This document shows positions 25,351 to 38,700 of a DNA stretch of 64,000 nucleotides, piece after piece. Every line of letters begins with the position of its first letter. The first letter of the stretch is position 1. The notes beneath the pieces were generated by a model. The model saw nothing but the letters and a program-made list of their open reading frames with translations, had not been told where the DNA came from and searched no databases. Made by a program: the position numbers and the translations under genes. Location: positions 18,101,613 through 18,165,612 of the forward strand of contig NC_087071.1 of NCBI RefSeq assembly GCF_963678635.1, in the 5' to 3' direction. This DNA comes from Symsagittifera roscoffensis (taxonomy: Eukaryota > Xenacoelomorpha > Acoela > Convolutidae).

Positions 25351-26964
25351 CGGGGAGAAATCCCTTCACCACAATGGTGTAAATACTTTAAATAAATTAA
25401 TATGCTAATAAATTGCCAATGCAATTCAGCAAAATTGGCACCAAATATAAATAGACACAATTTTGCAAGTAATAATTTAGAAAATATTAAGCTGAAGGCA
25501 CCCACATTAACTTTGCATGTTACAAACCGGAAAGCATGAAGCCATATTATGTATAAATTATGTATTTCAAAAAATTGCGAGATATTGAGTTAGAAAAATT
25601 CTGAAATCGAGTTTTTATTATTGTTGTTGTTTGAACCAAATAGCTTTTTTCGTTTTATTTGATAAATTAAAAAATTCATCATTAAAGTTACCTGATTACG
25701 TTTCGAATGTCAAAGCACATCCTATCAAAAATATGTAAAGGTGCCCCAAAAGTGGCACCAATATTTGCGACTTAGGATGGAAAAAAAGAAAGTTCATACT
25801 AATACACTTTGCTTCGCAAGTGTAATAAGAGTCAAAGCAAGATTTGTAACATTGCTGCTGACGGCTCATTTGTCTTCTCTTCTAATTTAGCCCGATTAAA
25901 CTCCCATGACATATGCTTTCAGAATGTGGGATTCCCTATTTAGTTCTAGGTTGCACTAGTATAGTATGATTATTTTAAATTGAATCCTTACTGTTGAATG
26001 ACAACAATAAAGCCTCAATTGGCTCGTCGCTTGTATCGTTTTGCAACGGATATCTTAATCCGAAGAACATACAAATCAGGTTTAAAGAAATTTTTTAAAA
26101 AGGAAAAAATCCTCTAATTAAAAGGATTTTGATACTTCGTTGATTGTAGTAATCACAAAAACTTTTGCTAAAAATGATCTCTTCAACTATCCAACATGCA
26201 CCTCTCCACCCCCCCCCCCCTGTTACCTAGCAAGGAACCTCCTGAATGTATACTATCGATTCAAATGTGGAAGCTATAGCTTACACCATAAGACTGACAA
26301 TTGTGAGTCATGGGAAAAAATATTCCTTTTGGTAAACAAAAAAATCCATTTGAACTTAAATATCCACTCCAACTCCCCAATACAAACAGCTACGTATTTC
26401 AAAGGCCGCCTTGGAAAATGTATTGCCATTTCCATCATATAGCACGTTCTATAGTGAAAAAAATATAACACATCCGTTTTTTCAAAGGGGCTTTACTTTG
26501 GATGACTCATATATTAGAACACGTGCAAATTTGGTACTCAAAATTCATATAGTATTACATGTTATTGACGACTTATTGGAGCACCTATATGTGACTTACA
26601 ACCATTAATGATTTTGGTATTTGCAAAAACGCAAATATATATTTCTTATCTATTACCTGGCAGATACAGAGAGTAACATTTGGACATGCTTCGACCTGCA
26701 ACTTAATTTCATTAAAATTGTCTGGATCTGTTTAAACCTGTCAATCAAATACATACCAACGTGCCGATATGTAAGAAAACTTTGGCGTCATTTTGCGTTG
26801 ATTGCATTAAAGCAGAGTCACTAAACCAACTTGGAAAATTACTCCATTGACTCTATTCAAATTGGCTGAAGAATAATAGCGTGTCTTGCACAGAGTCTGA
26901 TACCAAATTCAATATTTCATATCAATCAAAATCAAACTTTATAGTTTAAATTAACTTCAACAAA
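25351..26964. other. Gene-poor interval
   Basis: AT-rich sequence with a 12-base C run at 26209-26220. Short ORFs on both strands (26140-26824) lack domain or splice evidence. The promoter of the F-box gene presumably lies at its right end; a TTTATAGTTT at about 26937 is TATA-like but only 28 bp from the ATG, so I do not call it. Confidence 0.5.
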
Positions 26965-28359
26965 ATGAATATCTGCGACCTGGATTTCAACATCTTAGAA
27001 TGGATAGCTCAGTACGTAGCATATTCAGAGCTTTCTTCCGAGGGCACAAAAAGCCTGCTCAATTTAATGCTTACATGTCGAAAAATGCACAAAATAGTCA
27101 AATATTCTCAAATAAAAGTGAAACTAGCGCTTAAAATTATTGCAACTTACAACCTGCAAAATCAAATCGAAACACTCGACAAACAATGTCAAAAGATTCG
27201 CGATTCATCAAATTGGGTCTTTAGTCACATTTCACTTTACATTAAATCGAGCAATTCATCAAATTATGAGTTTAACGTGGCCAAAAAATTATCCCAGTTT
27301 TACGAACTTAATTTTCTCTCGCCATTTTTTGAACAAGTTACAAAACTAGATATCCAATTTAGCCCAGGAAAATATTACTCAAACGTACATTTTGACCTGG
27401 CTTTTGTTTTCAGTCAATTTAAAAATCTTTATAGTTTGAAACTTATTTCAAATCGAGCCTTACTTGGCCGATTTACAAAAACGCCAAATATTCCCAAAAA
27501 CTCCCAACTTATTTCTTTTACAGCTTGCAGAATAAAACTCTTCGATAGATCAATCGAGTATTTGCAGGAACACTGTCCGAACATTGCATTTACAGACTTG
27601 AAAAATATCGGTTATTTTGATTACTTAAGCACGTTTCAGATTTTATCCACTTTCGAATATTTGATTGATCTTCGATTGAGGTCAATAGCTAGCATTCAAA
27701 TATTCGAAAGCCTAGTCTTGAGCAAACCTTTATTTCCTAATATTTTAAACTTATCGCTACAAATCGTCGAAGAGGAAGAAAAAAAGTTTGCCCAGGCTTT
27801 GAAATTTCATTTTCCAAATTTGGAAAATTTGACAATGAACGATACACCACCTTCGATTCTAAGCGAATTCGCTCACACACAATACGCAAAACTGAACGTT
27901 CTCAAACTGAAAATATTTGATTCCAAAGATCTTAAGCTGTTGAAGCCTATCAAAAGCTTGAAAGCTTTGCATATTTCATTTTTAAACTTGGAATCGGAGT
28001 CGCGAAAACTTAAAGCAGTTTTGCATTTTTTCGAAAACATTGGAAATTTATTAGCGGATTTCGAGTCTACTTTATCATGGCTTAATATCAGCTTGGGCGA
28101 AGTAACTAAATCATGTTCAACAGTTTTAAACTTGCTTTTGGCGAAAATTCTATTCAACCAAGAACAACTTTCAGTATTGAGTATCGACTACACTGGAGAA
28201 CGAGTTTACATTGAAGATATGCTTATCTATGGAAGCAATTTAAGTCTTTTTCGGTTAGGTGGACACTGTTTTTCGAGAGACGAAAATATGTTGGCACAAA
28301 TAAAAAATTCAATTCGCTATTTTGATTCTCATTTTGAGTGGCGAATTCTGGCTCAATAA
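26965..28359 (+). CDS. F-box-like, leucine-rich protein (single exon, intact)
   Basis: The 464-codon uninterrupted ORF starts in the context CAAAATGAAT. The N-terminus resembles an F-box: residues about 3-50 contain DLDFNILEWIAQYVAYSEL, then LLNLMLTCRKMHKIV, the usual pattern of a leucine-rich helix followed by LTCR. An F-box would bind Skp1 in an SCF ubiquitin ligase. The rest has irregular Leu/Ile/Phe-rich repeats at 20-30 residue spacing (NLYSLKLIS, NILNLSLQIV, NLENLTM, SLKALHISFLNLES, LSVLSID) that fit a divergent leucine-rich substrate-binding solenoid. No intron is needed. Lineage-specific single-exon F-box families are common in invertebrates, and a retrocopy origin is possible. Substrate unknown. 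Confidence 0.7.
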   Translation: MNICDLDFNILEWIAQYVAYSELSSEGTKSLLNLMLTCRKMHKIVKYSQIKVKLALKIIATYNLQNQIETLDKQCQKIRDSSNWVFSHISLYIKSSNSSNYEFNVAKKLSQFYELNFLSPFFEQVTKLDIQFSPGKYYSNVHFDLAFVFSQFKNLYSLKLISNRALLGRFTKTPNIPKNSQLISFTACRIKLFDRSIEYLQEHCPNIAFTDLKNIGYFDYLSTFQILSTFEYLIDLRLRSIASIQIFESLVLSKPLFPNILNLSLQIVEEEEKKFAQALKFHFPNLENLTMNDTPPSILSEFAHTQYAKLNVLKLKIFDSKDLKLLKPIKSLKALHISFLNLESESRKLKAVLHFFENIGNLLADFESTLSWLNISLGEVTKSCSTVLNLLLAKILFNQEQLSVLSIDYTGERVYIEDMLIYGSNLSLFRLGGHCFSRDENMLAQIKNSIRYFDSHFEWRILAQ

Positions 28360-29582
28360 TCTTCATTGTTAAAATTTTTGTTAAATTATCAAAATAAGAT
28401 TACCTAATGTTTTAAAAATGTTGTATAAAGAAGTCAGTCAGTTGTTGACGTTCGGTTGAGAATATTTTTTAATTGTAAACATTCTGTAAATAATGTATTA
28501 AACTATTGTATTGTGAAATGATCCAAGAATTTGAATTCCAATTTGTAGAATATCATTTGTACTTCATAAGACCAACGCTAATTCAGACACAGAGGGTAAG
28601 CATAGCTTCGCATCACTTTGCCATAAGAAAGGCCGATAATTATTACAAACTGCAAAATATCAAGAAATTCGTAAACAAACAAGTAGCACATAATTTTGCG
28701 ACTGCATTTTTAAAAGTATTTTTTTTTGAAAAAAACTATCAATTTTCATTAAATTTTCGACAGTTAGAAAAAATAGATACCCTCAAGGCTCTTTATATTT
28801 CCAGAAAAACTTGTTTATTTACTATTCGAAAACCGATATAGCTTCAGACGAAACGAATAAGCAGAAAAATCATCAGCAAAAATATCACAGTGATATTATT
28901 AGGGGACACTGAAATTCCTAGAAATATCCGCCTCTGAGCCTAAAGACCGCTAGTTCTCGTTGCTTGAGAATGAGACAGCATTAGCCAGACCAGAAAAGAA
29001 ACAGAAAAACTGCATGTAGATTTTAAGCAGGGACCCAACAGCGGTTTTCTGTAAGAAGCTGAACTTGTATGTTGATCCTGCCCTTCTTTAATGAATGTTT
29101 CACATACAATGGTTAGAACGCTAGATATAACATTTAATAGGATTCGACAGAATCGTTTAAATAAAAATACCGAACGAAGCTAAGAATTGAAACGAAGATC
29201 ATAAACCCAAAAATTGAGACATCGAAAAAAAAGTCAAGCTAGGATTGGAACCTCAGACCTTTAAGTCTCAAATTGATCTTCAATTGCTTAGAGCAAAAAA
29301 CCTTGTTCCCGATTACAAAAATATCTCTCGCAATAGCAAAAGTCGACTCATTTTCAGATTTTGTGCTTTCCAATTGGTAGGCTAGAAACCGCCAACAATT
29401 CAAACTCAAGCAAAAATAGTAGCTTACTTTCTCTGAAGACAAAACAGACATCGATAAAATCATATCAATTAGGTTGTGTCAACTCTAACTTAAAAACTAA
29501 AGGCCTTAATGCAACAACAATTGCAAATCACAGGGCACAAAAAATCAACATCATAACAGTTGCAAAAAAAAACAAAATTCAA
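28360..29582. other. Intergenic region, no gene seen
   Basis: This separates the plus-strand F-box gene from the 3' end of the minus-strand MBT gene, so the two genes converge. No canonical AATAAA is evident just after 28359. A tRNA-like relic is listed separately. Confidence 0.5.
29232..29315 (-). repeat. tRNA-like relic (B-box containing)
   Basis: The minus strand reads TTGAGACTTAAAGGTCTGAG, then GGTTCCAATCC: an anticodon-arm-like hairpin followed by a near-perfect B box. The acceptor ends do not pair, so it is a degraded tRNA-derived repeat. Confidence 0.4.
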
Positions 29583-29750
29583 TCAAAAACTGTAATTCTC
29601 TTTATTTTCATCATTGACGCAGACAAGTAGCTCCTCAACTCCGGGGATGTTCAGATCCGACCCAGAATCATCCGCATTTTCATTCAATGAACTGTCAAGA
29701 AGAGCTAATTTATCGGTTGTAGTGTCTGCTACCACATCTGGAATTTCTAC
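29583..29750 (-). CDS. MBT gene exon h (proposed): acidic C-terminal tail
   Basis: A good acceptor (T/C-rich tract, then TTGCTTCAG|GTA at 29751) opens a phase-0 frame of 55 residues rich in Asp, Glu, Ser and Leu, ending NKENYSF and TGA. Phase and strand fit exon g, but the intervening intron would be 7.5 kb, so it could instead belong to another transcript. RNA evidence is needed for this junction. Confidence 0.6.
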   Translation of the reverse strand, partial: VEIPDVVADTTTDKLALLDSSLNENADDSGSDLNIPGVEELLVCVNDENKENYSF

Positions 29751-32700
29751 CTGAAGCAAGAAAAAAATCATTTTAAAACAGAGGCCAGCAGTAAATTTTG
29801 AACACAGCATCAAAGCTGCATTCGCAAACACCAACAAAAAATGGCAAAAGAGTAACTTTTCAACACACTAAAATACCTACACAAAACAGCCTTAATAAGC
29901 ATTTCGAAAAAAAAATCAATTAATGGGATTCAAACCTGCCACCTTCAAATTTAGAGTCGCACGCCCCCAAATCCTCCAAACACGAGTTATCAATGAAGCG
30001 GATAAAACAATTGCTATTAAATTGTTTACAGCAAAAAACCATCAAATTGCGCCTAATTTTATGCTAGTTGGGTGGGAGAAAATCGAGTTTGTAATATGAT
30101 ACGTTTGCTTTGTTAGACAGACAAAATCAAGGGTTGCATGAACAAGTAAAAATTATCGTATTTTTAGTAGTTGATGAAAAATTTTGGAAATTTTCTTCCA
30201 GTCAGCGAATCTCTAGAAACATGAATCGAACAAGTTTGCTCAATTTTCGTGGTTTTAATTATCACAACGATATTTGCTTGCTGTCAAAAAATGTTCACAA
30301 CTAAACTGAATGAGAAAAATGAATTCAACAAATTAAGAATTGGCCTTAATTATTTTAAAAGAAGACTGCAAAACATCATGTTAATTTTTAATGGTTGTTA
30401 ATCAGAAACGAATGGTGAGATTTTACATTTTATCAAGTAACAGTTAGATAGCACTACCAATCTGGCTTAGCTATTGAATATGCCCAAAGATGTTTGACAA
30501 CATTGAAGTCAATGAAACATGAAGGTGGAAACCAAACATGTGAACCAAAAAGATGTTAAAACAAGGATAGCTGGTTGCTGTGCAAGTAGCACAGAATTAT
30601 CCGACAATATTCATAAAAACTACAAATAAAAATTCTTCAAAATATTAAGTTCTTCCAATTAGTGCCGTGTTTCAAACGTGGTGTGATGATAAAATTGTAC
30701 ACACGTGTAAAAGAAATTAGTGAATTAGGCATAATCGACAAGAGTTTTTTTTAAAAAAACAAAAACAATGAAGTAAAATTTCGAAAAAAAATCGATTTTT
30801 TTTATTTTTTAACAATATTTTTATTTTAAAAAAAAAAATTTGCCAAGAAAGTGCCAAAAATAGCTTACAAAACTAGTTTCCGCTTGGAACAGGTTGGTTT
30901 TTTAAGCGTTAATGATCAATTTAATAAGTTACTAGCTTTTAACGCACCTTCGGTGCTTTCGAAATTTTAACCCACGACAGCTCATGAAAAACCGCATATA
31001 TTGGAAACAACATCTGCAAACTTTTAGTGTACTCTGACTGCAACCAATTACAGGGTTGGTAATTTCGAACATTTACATTTTTTAATTCCCCTATAAAAGC
31101 GTCATCTCGAAAACTTAATGGGCCTCTGGCGAAATTTGGAGGCCAGATTTGCAACCACTAAGAGCACCCTATTAAAGGGTTAGGAATCCCAAAATTTTTG
31201 AATTTTTTTAAACGTAAGTTTCCCGAAAAAAAAAATTGAAAAAAAAACGTCTTATCTCGGAAACTAAAAAGATTTGAGCATTCATAATAAGAGGCAAGAT
31301 TTGAGACGCCTGGGTGTACGCTGACAATAAGGTTGTATCTTCATCAAGTTAGTATTTTCAAATTTTTTGAATTTCTTTGTAGATAAGTTCTTCGAGAAAT
31401 TTTGAAAAAGTCAAAAAACGTCAGATCTCGGAAACTTAAAACATTAGAGCAGTCGCGTTTAGCATTCGCTTGTGGCAAGATTTGCAACTCTTTAGAGTAC
31501 CCTGACAACACCGAACTATAGCGTTGGAAATTTCAAATTTTGAAAAAATAATTAATTTAAACTTCGAAGTTTTCAGAAAATTTTTGGAAAAATCACAAAA
31601 AACGTCATATCTCGAAAACTACAAAGAATTGAGCAGTCATACTTGGAGGCAAGATTCGCAATCTTTGAGATTACTCTGTCGAGACCTAACTAAAGGGTTG
31701 GGAATTTCAGATTTTACGAAAAAAAAAATATAAGTTTTTCTGAAAAATCACAAAAAACGTCATATCTCGAAAACCACAAAGATTTAAACAGTCATATTTG
31801 GGGAAAAGATTTGTAACTCCTTACAGTACTCTGACAGCACCCAACTACAAGATTGGAAAACTCAAATTTTGAGAAATAATTAAATAAAAATTTCTGAAAA
31901 TTTTTGAAAAAATCACAAAAAATATCATATCTCGAAAATTACTAAGAATTGAGCAGTCATATTTGGAGGCACGATTCGCAATCTTTGAGAATACTCTGAC
32001 AGGACCCAACTACAGGGTTGGGAATTTCAGATTTTGCGAAAAAAAAAATATAAGTTTTTCTGAAAAATCACAAAAAACGTCATATCTCAAAAACTACAAA
32101 GATTTGAACAGTCATATTTTCACAGTCACTCAATTTTCGTGGTTTTAATTATCACAACAATATTTGCTTGCTGTCAAAAAATGTTCACAACTAAACTGAA
32201 TGAGAAAAATGAATTCAACAAATTAAGGATTGGCCTTAATTATTTTAAAAGAAGACTGCAAAACATCATGTTAATTTTTAATGGTTGTTAATCAGAAACG
32301 AATGGTGAGATTATACATTTTATCAAGTAACAGTTAGATAGCACTACCAATCTGGCTTAGCTATTGAATATGCCCAAAGATGTTTGACAACATTGAAGTC
32401 AATGAAACATGAAGGTGGAAACCAAACATGTGAACCAAAAAGATGTTAAAACAAGGATAGCTGGTTGCTGTGCAAGTAGCACAGAATTATCCGACAATAT
32501 TCATAAAAACTACAAATAAAAATTCTTCAAAATATTAAGTTCTTCCAATTAGTGCCGTGTTTCAAACGTGGTGTGATGATAAAATTATACACACGTGTAA
32601 AAGAAATTAGTGAATTAGGCATAATCGACAAGAGTTTTTTTTAAAAAAAAACAAAAACAATGAAGTAAAATTTCGAAAAAAAATCGATTTTTTTTATTTT

Positions 32701-35700
32701 TTAACAATATTTTTATTTTAAAAAACTCTTGCCAAGAAAGTGCCAAAAATAGCTTACAAAACTAGTTTCCGCTTGGAACAGGTTGGTTTTTTAAGCGTTA
32801 ATGATCAATTTAATAAGTTACTAGCTTTTAACGCACCTTCGGTGCTTTCGAAGTTTTAACCCACGACAGCTCATGAAAAACCGCATATATTGGAAACAAC
32901 ATCTGCAAACTTTTAGTGTACTCTGACTGCAACCAATTACAGGGTTGGTAATTTCGAACATTTACATTTTTTAATTCCCCTTATAAAAGCGTCATCTCGA
33001 AAACTTAATGGGCCTCTGGCGAAATTTGGAGGCCAGATTTGCAACCACTAAGAGCACCCTATTAAAGGGTTAGGAATCCCAAAATTTTTGAATTTTTTTA
33101 AACGTAAGTTTCCCGAAAAAAAAAATTGAAAAAAAAACGTCTTATCTCGGAAACTAAAAAGATTTGAGCATTCATAATAAGAGGCAAGATTTGAGACGCC
33201 TGGGTGTACGCTGACAATAAGGTTGTATCTTCATCAAGTTAGTATTTTCAAATTTTTTGAATTTCTTTGTAGATAAGTTCTTCGAGAAATTTTGAAAAAG
33301 TCAAAAAACGTCAGATCTCGGAAACTTAAAACATTAGAGCAGTCGCGTTTAGCAGTCGCTTGTGGCAAGATTTGCAACTCTTTAGAGTACCCTGACAACA
33401 CCGAACTATAGCGTTGGAAATTTCAAATTTTGAAAAAATAATTAATTTAAACTTCGAAGTTTTCAGAAAATTTTTGGAAAAATCACAAAAAACGTCATAT
33501 CTCGAAAACTACAAAGAATTGAGCAGTCATACTTGGAGGCAAGATTCGCAATCTTTGAGATTACTCTGTCGAGACCTAACTAAAGGGTTGGGAATTTCAG
33601 ATTTTACGAAAAAAAAATGAATAAATTTTCTGAAATTTTTTTTTGAAAAATCACAAAAAACGTCATATCTCGAAAACCACAAAGATTTAAACAGTCATAT
33701 TTGGGGACAAGATTTGTAACTCCTTACAGTACTCTGACAGCACCCAACTACAAGATTGGAAAACTCAAATTTTGAGAAATAATTAAATAAAATTTTCTGA
33801 AAATTTTTGAAAAAATCACAAAAAATATCATATCTCGAAAATTACTAAGAATTGAGCAGTCATATTTGGAGGCACGATTCGCAATCTTTGAGAATACTCT
33901 GACAGGACCCAACTACAGGGTTGGGAATTTCAGATTTTGCGAAAAAAAAAATATTTTCGAATAATTTGCGAATAAATTTTCTGAAATTTTTTTTTGAAAA
34001 ATCACAAAAAACGTCATATCTCGAAAACCACAAAGATTTAAACAGTCATATTTGGGGACAAGATTTGTAACTCCTTACAGTACTCTGACAGCACCCAACT
34101 ACAAGATTGGAAAACTCAAATTTTGAGAAATAATTAAATAAAATTTTCTGAAAATTTTTGAAAAAATCACAAAAAACGTCATATCTCAAAAACTACAAAG
34201 ATTTGAAAAGTCATATTTGGAGGCAAGATTTGTAACTCTGTAGAGTACTCTGACAGCACCCAACTACAGGGTTGGGAACTTCAAGTTTTGTAAATTTTTT
34301 TGTTATTTGAAACTTCTGAAAATTTTTGAAAAAATCTCAAAAATCGTCTTATCTCGTTAGCGAAAATGATTCGGGCATTCAAAATTGGAGGCCAAATTCG
34401 CAACCCCTAATTCAATACTGGGCTGCTTAACTTAAACTCGGTAAAATTACCACTAAAATCAAATTGGAAAATCGAAAAAAACTCTTAACCATTGCAATAT
34501 ACGATATAGCTTAAACATGCAAAAATTATACGTTGAAAAAGCTTAAACATGGCGAGATAGTGAATCCCGCATTCAAATATATAATAGATAGATTATCACT
34601 TTATTCGGTCGAAATTAGGCGAAAAAACAAAAACATCAAACCGGTTTTCCGCGATAATGCTCAAATCACGACTGAAAGGGTCTTTAATATGTTATATCAT
34701 TCAACCCAGTTCAATGATTGTTTGTGGTACCTGATTTTGCGTGGGAAACAAAAAGCCAAAACACCCGAATACAGAGTAACACCCGAATACAAAGTTCTTC
34801 TCCATTTTCAATGGTAGGAAAAATGACACTTCAAGCAATCCCTTCACTTGCACGTTTATAAGCCGTTACATACGCACAGTTCATTCTTAACCTATGTACG
34901 TATTGCGTAGTTAAACTCTTTTTAAGAACTCACATTGCTGAGCGCAGAAACCTTAATGATACTATTATCCGTCAAACCAAATTGATGAAAGAACCCAGGG
35001 TTTCTCAGTTCCATTGCAAATTAACAAAGCAAAAAAACAGTATGGGTTTTCTCCATGAGTCACTTCGCAAATTGAGTTTTCAAAAACACACAGAAAAAAA
35101 AATAGCTTGTAACATAATCAACAGAAGGTTGGAAAAAGTCATGAACGCAAGGAAATAGAAAAAATACTGACTTGTTTTTTTTTCAAAAAAATCGCCTACT
35201 TTAAAATTCAAAGAGAAGTAGACTGCTCGTATCAGGCCAAAACCCTGAATTTTCCGACTGCGTTATAAAGTCTATGAAATCCTGTTCGCTTTACAAAAAA
35301 TGGAAATGTTCAAAACAAGGAAAAACAATAAAAATTGAGAATAATTTTTTGAAAATAATCAGCACAAACGCTAAGTTCAGTACAAAAAAAATATATTTTG
35401 AATATAGCAAGTATTAAATAGACAAAAAATCACGCCTCATTTCAATTTTGAACGCTTTCTTTTCGGATTAAATCACTGCTTACGGGTTAATAGCACGGAA
35501 TATATCGCAATTTAATTGTTCCAAATTAGCTAAATTTAAACCCCATTAACAGGAAAATTGTCTGGACAAAAAACCACCCCTAGCACAAATATTCTCACAT
35601 TTTCTTCGAAAGTCGGAACAAAACAATACATGACCCAACAGCTCTTTGAACAATTTCAAAACAATTTATTTTCAAAACTTCTTTGTAAAAATTAACCAAT

Positions 35701-38700
35701 TTAGAAAATTGGATCAGAAGGTAAAATTTTCATTCCGCTGGGAAATCTGAAAAATAAAATCGAATTTCAAAGCTACAGTTCCATCTTAAATCATACGGAC
35801 AAAACAAAAAAAGTAGACATTCAAAACGCTTTTTTCTCAAATTGTGTCAACTTTAGACATTACAAGATGAAAACAAACTTACTTAGAAAAATAGCAGATT
35901 TTTTTTGATGCAATTTGGTTTGCGAACTAAAATATTACCGCAAAGCAGGATTTGGGTTAAAATAAGGCAAAATTTGGATGTTTTTCAGGTAAAAAAAATT
36001 AAGACGAAACTACTGCTGACAAAGTGAGCCTCTTACTGAGCCTCTTCAATTGCAGACAAAGTGAGCCTTTTATGTAACCCAACCAAATTTAAGAAAAAGA
36101 TGATCTTCTTAATTTAGTATAAACTTAATTATTTTGTTTGATAGCAAAACCGCCATTTTTAATACATAAAACTTCAATTTTTTATTTATAAACAAATCAC
36201 AACTTGTGCACACATTTTTTGAGATCATACCTTCTTAAATAAATTACAAATTTATTTACACAATAATACTTCTACTGAAATTCTAAGCAAATTTGGTCTT
36301 TTTTGGTGTATAATCAACAAAATTTGAAAAAACCCTGTTTAAAATTTAAGTTTTATTCGTTTCGTTCTGTTAACTTAATTACAGAGGCTAAACTGCGCTT
36401 CGTAAAAACTAGCGAGAACACGACAAAAAGCAGGTCTATATAGTGTAATAAAAAAAGTAGAAATACGCTTCGAATAAGTAAAAAAAAGTTCGGCTAAGTC
36501 TCGGATTCGATCTGCGACCTAGAATTATGAGTCTCAAACTAACCGCTCAGCGACGTACGCTTTATAGATCACAAACACTAGCCACAAACAAATCAGAGAA
36601 TAGACGCTATGAAATTTCCAATGCTACGGCTCGCGTTAAAGCAAAAATGCCACCAAGAAAGAACTCTTTGCCACCAAATAATGAACACCTTTATTTGCAA
36701 GTTAGAATAGAAAAATCAGGTTCGTACAAATAAACTAAAGCTCGCAAGCGTAATCAGCACGTTTTTCGTGACTTTAACACTTTTGATGTTCGATGGTGGA
36801 GTTTACTTTTCTTTCAACAAAGGAAATGAACTGAATTTAAAAAGACGACAAAGTCAAACCGCGAAATAAATCAAATTTGAATGTGAACAATTTTAAGACT
36901 TTTCCTGAAAATACACCAAGACCTATATAAGAATATTCACTACAATCAAGACTCTTATTAGATCACTTCCTGTGAAAGACTTTTGAGTGATCATTAAAAA
37001 AAGCATGCAATATTAATTTTACCCGATGATCCTATTAAATTACCCGACCGAACAATTATTCAAACAAAATTAATCCGAAAGTAGAATCTCTGCTTATCAA
37101 ATAAAATCTGGGCCAATCAGAATTCAGTTATGTTATAAAATCACAAAAATACGCAGCTCATCGGCCAGAAAAATAGCCCCCATTTAATTTCTCTCCAATT
37201 AATTATCATTTGAATCTATTTTAATTCAATTACCTGTTCAAAAACAACTCCGAATTGTTTGGCCGATTGTGCGTTCAAGTACTTCTTTGGCGGCATCAAA
37301 TCATACTTGACCAGTTCACAGAAGCCAATGGGGAATATGTCGTCACTGTACATGTACTTCCACTGGTCCTGCTGGGCCGGCCAAGAATCGAAGTTGACTC
37401 TGACCAGATGTCCGGCTACTGACATCACAGTGGCTGGAAGGATTGTGGACGGGTTCAAAATGTCAACTGTTTCGACCTGAAAGGAAAAAAATGACTTGAA
37501 AAGAAACTATCACCTTTTACTGCGGCACTGAAACAATTGTCCAAAAAATTTGGCCATTTTTTTTCGAACATTAGAACTCAATTCATTTTCTTTCTAAACG
37601 GAAAGATTCTGCAACTGAAAGAAATGTTTTTTTTTCTGGGACAAATTTTGTCGTATTTTGCATACTAAATCCTCAGAAGCGATAGCTAAGGGATGTGGAA
37701 AATTAAAAAGCATCCACAGTTTCGACAGAACAATTTTAAATTTAACAATTTTTAAATAAATTTAACATATTTGAGAAAACTGGATTAATAGGCAAAATTT
37801 TCAACTCTCTAAGAAAACTGATAATCAAATCCCGCTTTCGAAACTAGAAGTCGATCGCGTGTTTCATGACTTTTCCACTTTTGCTGTTCAATAGTAGAGT
37901 TTGCTTTCCTTTTAACAAAGGAAATGAACTGAAATTAAAAAGAGATCAATAGTCACGCCGCGAAAGATTAAAACTGAACCAGAACAAATTTGAAGATTTT
38001 ACCTGAAAAAACAAACAAACAAAAAATCACCATGATCTATACAAAATCTTCAATTTGTTCACTATTCTTAAGAAAAGCTGAAAAAGAAAAAGAAGCCAAC
38101 AGTATTATTTCGAATCTTTAGGATAATTCAACGAAACACGAATCTTTTTCACTTTCCGGGATGATAGAAAAGTTTGAAAAAAAAGAAATATCTCTGATTT
38201 CGATCTGAAAATAATTACCCAAAGCCTAAAAGAAAAGAGATCAGTCTAAAACATTTCAAACATACTTTTTCTACTTTGATTGAAACTAGTGCATAACAGA
38301 CACATCTAAAAAAATAACTTTCAACAATCTTCGCCAAAATTTGCCTTTGAGTGTCTAATATTATATACTTCCAAACCAAAATAGTTCAAAAACTGTCAGA
38401 AACTGCTACGAAAATAAAAAAAAATAATAGTTTCAATTCGAGTGTCTTTAAATGTACCTTGTTGCCAACTGTTAGTCTCTCTCGGCCGGCGTTATGCTTC
38501 TCAAAATCAAAAAAGCACTCGTCCGGCACCTGAACTGCCTCACAATCCATCAGATAATCGGGCCAGAGAAACTTCCCTCTATGATGGGGTGGGGATTTCA
38601 ACTGTTGTTTGTACTTGTCACAGAAGCCCAGAGGCAGTAGGTAGGGTGAAGTTGTTGGCACGCAGAAATGTTCAACTGGGTCTGGAACTTGACCTCCTTT

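Noticed and set aside
34533-34817. 94-codon plus-strand ORF in the last MBT intron
   Set aside because: No splice partners, domain or repeat of the frame elsewhere; could be chance in AT-rich sequence.
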